Source: Chloroflexota bacterium
Lineage (GTDB): Bacteria; Chloroflexota; Limnocylindria; Limnocylindrales; CSP1-4
Length of the DNA stretch: 8,411 nucleotides
Assembly: GCA_004298915.1 (NCBI GenBank)
Contig: SCTE01000369.1
Span: forward strand, 1-8,411
Direction: 5' to 3'
The translations under genes were made by a program, and so were the position numbers. The notes below the pieces were generated by a model. The model made no database searches. It saw nothing but the letters and a program-made list of their open reading frames with translations, and was not told where the DNA came from. This document shows, one piece after another, positions 1 through 4,713 of the stretch (positions are counted from its first letter, which is position 1; each line of letters begins with the position of its first letter).

Positions 1-51
1 GCGGCGCTTTGGCGCCGCTCACCCCGCAAGGCAACCGAGCCGACCGACTGA
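1..51 (+). CDS. C-terminal end of an upstream gene (partial)
   Basis: Reading from base 1 there is an open frame of 16 codons ending at TGA (49-51), with mostly G/C third positions, and it stops 8 bases before the preferred holB ATG. The visible tail (AALWRRSPRKATEPTD) is basic and carries no recognisable motif. In many bacteria the gene directly before holB is tmk (thymidylate kinase), so that is the natural guess, but nothing in 16 residues proves it. The competing reading is that holB starts at TTG 9 and this frame is not coding. Confidence 0.35.
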   Translation, partial: AALWRRSPRKATEPTD

Positions 52-59
52 CCCGCGCG

Positions 60-1268
60 ATGGACGGAATGCGGACACGGGGACAACCGGTCGCCGTTGC
101 CGCGATCCGGGCCATGCTTGCCTCCGGGTTCCCGCACGCCGTCCTGCTGACGGGTCCCGGGGGCGTCGGCAAGACGACGCTTGCCCTCGACATCGCGGCC
201 GCGCTGCTGTGTGGCGCGACCGATCTTGCTGACCGGCCATGTCGTGCATGCCGCGGGTGCCGGATGGTCGAGCACGGCAATCACCCCGACCTGCATCGCC
301 TCGCGCCCGTCGGCGCCGGCGCCCAGATCTCGATCGGCGGGCGTGACGATCTCGGGGTCCGCGACCTTGTCCGCGACCTGGCCTACCTGCCCGTGGAGGG
401 CGGCATGCGGGTCGCCATCGTGGAGGCGGCCCACCGCATGACCGAGGATGCCCAGACCGCGTTCCTCAAGACCCTGGAGGAGCCACCGCCCCGGACCACG
501 ATCATCCTGTGCGCCGACGACGAGGAGCGGCTGATGCCGACCATCCGGTCGCGGGTGGCCCGCGTCCGCCTCGGTCCGATCGGACCCCGCGACATCGAGG
601 CCGTCCTCGTGGGTCAGGGCGTCGCCGACGCGCCGACGGCCTCGCGGCTGGCCCGATTCACGGACGGACGGCCGGGTCACGCCATCGGCTATGCCCGCGC
701 GCCGGAAGCCGTCGTCATCCGCGGCGAGATCGCGCGGACCCTGCTCGACCTGCTCGCGGGCAGCGTGACCGCGCGCCTGACCGGCCTCCGGGACCTTGCC
801 GGTCGCAGCGCCGACCTCATGAGGGCGCTCGATGCCGGAGCGGAGGCGGCACCCGTGTCGCCGCCGATGCGCGGGTCGCGGAGCCGGCGCAGGGGGCCGG
901 AGAGGCCGGAACCGATCCCGGCCGACGGCGATGATGACGCTCTTCCCGGCGCGCCCGAGGAGGCGGCCGATGCCCGGCCCGCCAGGACCCCTGCGTCGGA
1001 GCGACGGCGCGCGGCCCTCGTGCTGCTCGAGATCTGGCGGGCCGTGCTTCGTGACCTCGGCCTGGTGATCGCCGACGACCGGGAGGCGATCCGTGACCAG
1101 GACCTGCTCGACGAGCTCGTCGCCGTCGCCGGGCGGCTCGACCTGGCGACCGTCGGGGCCGGCCTCCGGCGGCTCGACCTGGCGGGCGAGCGCCTCGAGG
1201 GCAACGTCAGCCCGGAGCTGGTCCTCGACGTCCTGGCGCTCCATTGGGCGCCAAGCCGGGCGGCCTGA
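60..1268 (+). CDS. holB: DNA polymerase III subunit delta' (clamp-loader AAA+ ATPase-like)
   Basis: This is the delta-prime subunit of the replicative clamp loader, which works with delta and tau/gamma to open the beta clamp onto primed DNA in the cytoplasm. Counting from ATG 60 (402 aa), a Walker A loop GPGGVGKT lies at residues 32-39. A four-cysteine zinc site is at C51, C61, C64 and C67, close in spacing to other delta-prime proteins. A Walker-B-like IVEAAHRM (120-127) is followed by LEEPP (139-143) and by SRV (164-166) at the place of the family SRC motif, so the cysteine is replaced but the arginine kept. Residues about 261-316 are a Pro/Ala/Arg/Asp-rich low-complexity linker before the helical C-terminal collar domain. 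ATG 60 is chosen because the frame ending at 51 would otherwise overlap. TTG 9 (419 aa) and ATG 69 are alternatives, and no clear ribosome site decides between them. The stop overlaps the next start (TGATG), implying co-translation with the acylphosphatase. Confidence 0.9.
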   Translation: MDGMRTRGQPVAVAAIRAMLASGFPHAVLLTGPGGVGKTTLALDIAAALLCGATDLADRPCRACRGCRMVEHGNHPDLHRLAPVGAGAQISIGGRDDLGVRDLVRDLAYLPVEGGMRVAIVEAAHRMTEDAQTAFLKTLEEPPPRTTIILCADDEERLMPTIRSRVARVRLGPIGPRDIEAVLVGQGVADAPTASRLARFTDGRPGHAIGYARAPEAVVIRGEIARTLLDLLAGSVTARLTGLRDLAGRSADLMRALDAGAEAAPVSPPMRGSRSRRRGPERPEPIPADGDDDALPGAPEEAADARPARTPASERRRAALVLLEIWRAVLRDLGLVIADDREAIRDQDLLDELVAVAGRLDLATVGAGLRRLDLAGERLEGNVSPELVLDVLALHWAPSRAA

Positions 1269-1561
1269 TGCCGGTCCGGCTCGAGGTCACCGTCCGCGGT
1301 GTCGTCCAGGGGGTCGGATTCAGGTACTTCGTGATGCAACTCGTGCGATCGGAGCCCGTCACCGGTTGGGTGGCCAATGGACGATCCGGCGAGGTGCGCT
1401 GTGTGATCGAGGGGGACCGGCCCGTCCTGGATCGCCTTCTCGCCGAGGTCGGTCGCGGTCCGGCCGGCGCGCTGGTCGAACACGTGCAGGCCACGTGGCT
1501 GGCCGCGACCGGCGAGTTCCGGGACTTCTCGATTCGGTCCGGGGGTCACCCCGGCGACTGA
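1268..1561 (+). CDS. acyP: Acylphosphatase
   Basis: A small cytoplasmic enzyme (97 aa, the usual family length of 90-100) that hydrolyses carboxyl-phosphate bonds of acylphosphates to a carboxylate and phosphate (EC 3.6.1.7). The family signature is clear: GVVQGVGFR at residues 11-19 carries the phosphate-binding loop and the catalytic Arg19. TGWVANG at 32-38 carries the catalytic Asn37. The C-terminal FRDFSIR matches the last beta strand of the ferredoxin-like fold. The start is ATG 1268, sharing one base with the holB stop (TGATG). An in-frame TTG at 1244 would add eight residues lying inside holB and is less likely. The holB-acyP coupling suggests a shared transcript, but no functional link is known. 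The gene ends 17 bases before the stop of the convergent reductase. Confidence 0.93.
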   Translation: MPVRLEVTVRGVVQGVGFRYFVMQLVRSEPVTGWVANGRSGEVRCVIEGDRPVLDRLLAEVGRGPAGALVEHVQATWLAATGEFRDFSIRSGGHPGD

Positions 1562-1578
1562 CTCGATCCGGGGCCGCC

Positions 1579-2370
1579 TCACGGCAGGCCGGCGACGAGC
1601 CCTCCATCGATCGTCGTGAACGTGCCGGTCTGGTAGGAGGCGCGCTCCGAGCAGAGGTAGGTCACGTAGGCCGCGAACTCGTCCGGCCGTCCGTACCGGC
1701 CGGCGGGAATGGCAGCGAGGTGGGCGGCCCTGACCGCCTCGAGCGATGCCCCGGTCCGCTCGGCGGTCGCCCGATCCAAGGCCTCGATCCTGGCCGTCGC
1801 GTGGCGGCCGGGAAACGCGCCGTTGACCGTGACGCCGTCGGCCGCCACGGCGCGCGACGCGGTCTTGAGCCAGGCCATCAACGCGCTCCGGCCGGCATTC
1901 GAATAGGCGAGCTCGTCGACCGGCTGGCGGACGGCGTACGAGCCGACCGCCACGATCCGCCCCCAGCCCCGTTCGCGCATCGGCGGGATCAGCGCGGTCG
2001 CGATCGCGATCGGGGTCATGACGAGGATCTGGAGCGCGCGCGCCCAGGCCTCCGGATCGGTGGCCGTCGGGTCCACCGGTGGCGGGCCGCCGGCGTTGAG
2101 GACCACGATGTCGATCGTGCCCATGAGGTCGGTCGCCCGCTGGGCAATCTGTCCGCCGGCGTCTGGCGTGGCGAAGTCGGCGGCGATCGTCTCGACACGG
2201 ATCCCGTGTCGCGCGGCGAGATCCGCGGCGACCTCGAGGAGCACTTCGGCCCGTCGGGCGGTCAGCACGAGGTCCGCGCCTTCCGACGCGAGTGCCTCCG
2301 CGATGGCCAGGCCGAGGCCGCTGCTGGCACCTCCGACGAGCGCCGTCCGACCCCGGATGCCGAGATCCAT
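1579..2370 (-). CDS. SDR-family oxidoreductase, atypical 3-oxoacyl-ACP-reductase-like
   Basis: A 263-aa Rossmann-fold protein of the short-chain dehydrogenase/reductase superfamily, related to FabG-type reductases. Visible parts are a glycine-rich cofactor loop GGASSGLG (13-20) in place of the usual TGxxxGIG, Asp65 in the AADF segment that normally contacts adenine, and NAGG at 92-95. A VGS segment (142-144) holds the catalytic-serine position. The segment AYSNAGRSAL follows, in which Tyr156 is followed four residues later by Gly160, not Lys. The C-terminus has the cofactor-proximal PGR and the family-typical TGTFTTIDGG near the end. A known subgroup of BKR-like SDRs has an imperfect nucleotide motif and tetrad, and this protein fits it. 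The substrate is unknown and catalysis may be altered or lost. The ATG is supported by a strong GGGAGGAG ribosome site eight bases upstream. The gene is divergent from the 2488 gene and convergent with acyP. Confidence 0.88.
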   Translation of the reverse strand: MDLGIRGRTALVGGASSGLGLAIAEALASEGADLVLTARRAEVLLEVAADLAARHGIRVETIAADFATPDAGGQIAQRATDLMGTIDIVVLNAGGPPPVDPTATDPEAWARALQILVMTPIAIATALIPPMRERGWGRIVAVGSYAVRQPVDELAYSNAGRSALMAWLKTASRAVAADGVTVNGAFPGRHATARIEALDRATAERTGASLEAVRAAHLAAIPAGRYGRPDEFAAYVTYLCSERASYQTGTFTTIDGGLVAGLP

Positions 2371-2378
2371 CTCGCCAG

Positions 2379-2386
2379 CTCCTCCC
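2379..2386 (-). promoter_or_regulatory. Ribosome binding site of the SDR gene
   Basis: On the minus strand GGGAGGAG ends eight bases before ATG 2370. It is the strongest Shine-Dalgarno match in the window and fixes the reductase start. Confidence 0.75.
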
Positions 2387-2404
2387 TTCTCGCGTCGAAG
2401 CGCG

Positions 2405-2410
2405 AGCCTA
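2405..2410 (-). promoter_or_regulatory. Possible -10 box for the SDR gene
   Basis: Minus-strand TAGGCT fits the TANNNT -10 pattern about 34 bases before the SDR start, which leaves room for the ribosome site in the leader. I find no convincing -35 hexamer at 16-18 bases, so this is only a candidate within the divergent intergenic stretch 2371-2487. Confidence 0.25.
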
Positions 2411-2487
2411 CCGCACTGCCGAATGCCGAGCGTGGACAGGACCCTCGGGCTATTCCCATGGTGGGCCGGACGGGCCAGATTCAGGAT

Positions 2488-2778
2488 GTGGAAGGATCAT
2501 CGGTCGCGCACACCCTGCCCGAGCTGTATCGCCACGTCCTCGAACGCGTAGCCAGCCTCGAGCACCTCGGGCTTCGGGGGGAGGCGCTGCTGATCCGCCG
2601 GTCCGCAATCCGGGAGTACTCGAGGGCCTGGGATGAGCGCGCCGTCGCCCGGATGACAACGATCCGCATCCGCGCCGAGCGCGTCCTCGACGGCGTTGAC
2701 CGGGCGCGATCCATCGTCGGCCCGCGACCGGCGGCCCTGCGATCGAAGCCCGCGACGAGGCGATCGCAGCCCGCCTGA
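2488..2778 (+). CDS. Small basic helical protein of unknown function
   Basis: I do not recognise this 96-aa protein. From about residue 10 to 75 it reads as two or three amphipathic helices (LPELYRHVLERVASLEHLG, then EALLIRRSAIREYSRAWDERAV, then RAERVLDGVDRAR). The last 20 residues are an Arg/Lys/Pro/Ser-rich tail, so the protein is basic. There is no signal peptide, membrane segment or cysteine. G/C third positions and the sensible amino-acid pattern support it as real, although the same frame stays open far upstream by chance. The start is uncertain. GTG 2488 has CAGATT six bases before it, which would suit a leaderless start, while ATG 2458 would add ten less convincing residues. Neither has a well-spaced ribosome site. 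The gene is divergent from the reductase and lies 34 bases before the next small gene. Confidence 0.6.
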   Translation: MEGSSVAHTLPELYRHVLERVASLEHLGLRGEALLIRRSAIREYSRAWDERAVARMTTIRIRAERVLDGVDRARSIVGPRPAALRSKPATRRSQPA

Positions 2779-2800
2779 CCCGACGGCCGGGTCCCCCGGG

Positions 2801-2806
2801 TACGCT
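2801..2806 (+). promoter_or_regulatory. -10 box for a leaderless start at 2813
   Basis: TACGCT matches TANNNT and ends exactly six bases before the GTG at 2813, the spacing expected if transcription begins at the start codon. There is no Shine-Dalgarno sequence, which fits a leaderless message. A -35 element is not obvious: CTGACC about 20 bases upstream is a weak candidate. If right, the 2813-4658 genes have their own promoter separate from the 2488 gene. Confidence 0.45.
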
Positions 2807-2812
2807 GTCGCG

Positions 2813-3109
2813 GTGACTCCGACCGCGATGCTCCTCGAGCGCATCGTTTCCGCGCTGGGCGACCTCGTCGCCGCCGCCGAATCCGTGGCCGACGAGTGGA
2901 TCTACGTCCATGACCTCGAGACCGTCTGGGCTGCTCGACTGCGGGCCATCGGTTCGGAGCGGACCGAACATCCGCCAGACGAGGTCGCAGCCGCGATCGA
3001 CGCCCTGGTCCAGGAGGCGCACCGGATCACCGACCCGCACCGCGCCATCGACTGGCTGTCGACGCTGCCCCAGGCCACGCTCGTGGCGATCGCCGAGGAC
3101 GCGTGGTGA
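2813..3109 (+). CDS. Small acidic helical protein coupled to a predicted nuclease
   Basis: I do not recognise this 98-aa protein. It is nearly all predicted helix, with one helix at about residues 5-28 (MLLERIVSALGDLVAAAESV), a Trp/Tyr-containing segment DEWIYVHDLETVWAARLRAI (27-46), a Pro-Pro turn, a helix at 56-72 and a C-terminal DPHRAIDWLSTLP (74-86) plus a short helix. It has about 17 acidic and 6 Arg residues and no Lys or Cys, so it is clearly acidic. There is no signal or membrane segment. GTG 2813 is chosen for the -10 box just upstream; ATG 2828 is the alternative. Its stop overlaps the start of the following predicted nuclease by four bases (GTGA), so the two are probably made in a fixed ratio. 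An acidic small partner upstream of a nuclease is the layout of many antitoxin or immunity proteins, but that role is only a hypothesis. Confidence 0.72.
   Translation: MTPTAMLLERIVSALGDLVAAAESVADEWIYVHDLETVWAARLRAIGSERTEHPPDEVAAAIDALVQEAHRITDPHRAIDWLSTLPQATLVAIAEDAW
3095..3099 (+). promoter_or_regulatory. Ribosome binding site deciding the nuclease start
   Basis: GAGGA lies six bases before GTG 3106 but only three before the in-frame GTG 3103, so it favours 3106 and the 4-base GTGA overlap with the preceding stop. Confidence 0.55.
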
Positions 3110-3801
3110 GGTTCCAGGACGCGGCAAAAGATGCCCGGGCCATGGTCTACGCGGGGATCCAGGCCGATCCACTCGTGGCGCGGGTCGCCGGCCTGCTTGC
3201 CGATGCGAACGCCGCTCAGCGTGTCCTGGCACGCGCCGTCATGAACGGCGAGTCATCCGATCCGACTGCGTGGCGGGTGATGTTCCCGACTCTCTTCGGT
3301 GTCGGCGCCCCGCCGATCGAACATCCGGATCGAGTGCGATCGGAGGCGATCCTGGCTGCCGCGCTCGAGGTCGCCGGACGCGGCGACCAGGTCCGGAGCC
3401 AGTTTCGCGGGGCCATCGTCGAGGCACTCACGGCCCACCTGCTCGCCCGACGGGTTCCGCCGGGGAGCATCCACACGGAGCGTCGAATCCTGTTCGATGG
3501 CGTCGCGGCCGAGATCCACCCGTACGATGTCACCGTCGAGACGAACGGCGCGGCCGAGGCCTACGACTGCAAATGGGGCGCGCGCGGCATCTCCGCCGAC
3601 GTGCTCCACCAGCTCGACGACGCGCGACAGCACGCGGCGGATGAGGGCGAGCGGGTCCTTCCGGTGCTGGTCGTGTTCGATGCCCGTCGATCCTGCGAGG
3701 TCCGACTGGCGCGGCATACGGCACCAAGAGCCGGCACCCGCCTGGTCAGCATCGAATCGCTCGATCGCATCGCCGGGCGGCGCGCGGAAGCGGCGTCGTG
3801 A
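3106..3801 (+). CDS. Predicted PD-(D/E)XK-fold nuclease, family unknown
   Basis: A 231-aa cytoplasmic protein with no full-length family that I recognise. Its middle carries the hallmarks of the PD-(D/E)XK restriction-endonuclease-like fold. A core helix FRGAIVEALTAHLL (100-113) has Glu106. HPYDVTVE follows (138-145, Asp141 in the PD position), then after a short turn EAYDCKWG (151-158) with Asp154-x-Lys156 as the (D/E)xK pair. A helix LHQLDDARQHA (167-177) with Gln169 comes next, and a hydrophobic strand VLPVLVVFDA (184-193) closes the core. The first 100 residues are helical, resemble nothing I know and could bind the small upstream protein or nucleic acid. The start is GTG 3106 (GAGGA six bases upstream, 4-base overlap with the preceding gene); GTG 3103 is possible. 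Its own stop overlaps the thioesterase start by four bases. It could be a defence or toxin nuclease, or a repair nuclease; the sequence alone does not say which. Confidence 0.7.
   Translation: MRFQDAAKDARAMVYAGIQADPLVARVAGLLADANAAQRVLARAVMNGESSDPTAWRVMFPTLFGVGAPPIEHPDRVRSEAILAAALEVAGRGDQVRSQFRGAIVEALTAHLLARRVPPGSIHTERRILFDGVAAEIHPYDVTVETNGAAEAYDCKWGARGISADVLHQLDDARQHAADEGERVLPVLVVFDARRSCEVRLARHTAPRAGTRLVSIESLDRIAGRRAEAAS
3786..3790 (+). promoter_or_regulatory. Ribosome binding site deciding the thioesterase start
   Basis: GGAAG ends seven bases before GTG 3798, inside the end of the nuclease gene. It supports the overlapping GTG start over the internal ATG at 3828. Confidence 0.4.
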
Positions 3802-4658
3802 CCCGCGAATCCGGCAGGCGGCGCGGCATGCCGGCGACCGTCCCGGACGCTGCCTCCGCGGGCCCGGACCTCGCCCTCGCGCCTGATCCAGGGTTGGCCG
3901 GCCGTGCTGATCGGCCCGTGGCCGGCATCGACAACGGCTACCTGGCCGGGTATCGCGTGCGGTTCGATGAGGCGGGCGCCGACGGCAATGCGCGGACGGG
4001 CACCTTGCTTCGCTATGCCCAGGACATCGCGTGGCGCCATTCCGAGGCGCTCGGGTTCGACCGGACGTGGTACAGCGAACGCGATCGTTGGTGGGTCGTC
4101 AGATCCGCCGACCTCCTGATCCTCGCACCCGTGCCCATGGGCACGACGCTGCGACTTGCGACGGCCGTGATCGGCCACCGCCGCATCTGGGCACGACGTC
4201 GAGGCGAGTTCCGGATGCCGGACGAATCGGTGGCGGCCGTCGCCACCGTGGACTGGGTGCTCCTCGACGAGCGCGGCCGCATCCTCCGGATCCCCGACGA
4301 CTTCGGGACGGCCTTCCCGAACGAGGCCCTCACCGACGACATCGTCCGGGTGGCCCTCCCGCCCGCCCCGCCCGACGCCGTCGGCATCGAGCTGGCAGTC
4401 CGGCCCCAGGACCTCGATCCGATGGCCCACGTCAACAACGCCACGTACGTCGACTGGATCGAGGAGGTTGCGTCGGCCGCGGGTGCGGCGGCGGCGACCG
4501 TCTCCACCCCGCGCCGCATCGTCCTCGAGTACGCGGCCTCGGCCGAGCTCGGGGATCGGCTCCGGGCCGTCGCGTGGCCGGACGACGATGGCTGGGCCGT
4601 GCGGCTGAGCCGCCTCGCCGATGGCGTGGACATCGTGCGCGCCCGACTGTCCCGCTGA
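3798..4658 (+). CDS. Acyl-ACP thioesterase-like double-hotdog protein
   Basis: A 286-aa protein built of two hotdog domains in tandem, as in acyl-ACP thioesterases (FatA/FatB and bacterial relatives), which release fatty acids from acyl carrier protein or CoA. After a 45-residue low-complexity N-terminus, the first hotdog (about 48-160) has the typical YRVRFDEAG..G.ARTGTLLRYAQDIAWRHSEALGF pattern. The second (about 195-284) has DLDPMAHVNNATYVDWIEE (205-223) with Asp207, His211, Asn214 and the family W/E residues. The position equivalent to the plant catalytic Asn (two before the His) is Met209, and the protein has no cysteine, so it is closer to 4HBT-type chemistry than to plant FatB. GTG 3798 overlaps the nuclease stop by four bases and has GGAAG seven bases upstream; ATG 3828 is an alternative. 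It is probably the last gene of the 2813-4658 operon. The substrate is unknown. Confidence 0.85.
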   Translation: MTRESGRRRGMPATVPDAASAGPDLALAPDPGLAGRADRPVAGIDNGYLAGYRVRFDEAGADGNARTGTLLRYAQDIAWRHSEALGFDRTWYSERDRWWVVRSADLLILAPVPMGTTLRLATAVIGHRRIWARRRGEFRMPDESVAAVATVDWVLLDERGRILRIPDDFGTAFPNEALTDDIVRVALPPAPPDAVGIELAVRPQDLDPMAHVNNATYVDWIEEVASAAGAAAATVSTPRRIVLEYAASAELGDRLRAVAWPDDDGWAVRLSRLADGVDIVRARLSR

Positions 4659-4673
4659 CCGGCGCCGCGCCGG
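4659..4673 (+). terminator. GC-rich hairpin between convergent genes
   Basis: Immediately after the thioesterase TGA, CCGGCGC and GCGCCGG form perfect 7-base arms around a single C, giving at least a 6-bp all-GC stem with a 3-base loop. It sits in the 55-base gap between two converging genes, where a terminator is expected. No T-run follows on either strand, so it is not a textbook intrinsic terminator. Confidence 0.3.
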
Positions 4674-4713
4674 GCGGATGCCACAGCGTCGCGGAGGACC
4701 CGAGGACGTGAGA

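Noticed and set aside
1244..1267. TTG start extending the acylphosphatase by eight residues
   Set aside because: The extension lies within holB. ATG 1268 gives the usual family length and a TGATG junction.
689..1582. 297-codon minus-strand frame under holB and acyP
   Set aside because: It is antisense to two motif-supported genes and has a low-complexity translation.
1093..2778. 561-codon open frame on the plus strand
   Set aside because: It runs across the ends of holB and acyP and antisense to the well-supported reductase, with an Arg/Gly/Pro-rich nonsense-like translation. Only its last roughly 96 codons read like a protein and are annotated separately.
2450..3232. 260-codon minus-strand frame opposite the small genes
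   Set aside because: The translation is Arg/Pro/Gly-rich with no coherent helices or domain. The plus-strand frames here have better codon pattern, an overlap structure and a -10 box.
3561..4430. 289-codon minus-strand frame under the nuclease and thioesterase
   Set aside because: It overlaps two plus-strand genes with visible catalytic motifs and has no motif of its own.
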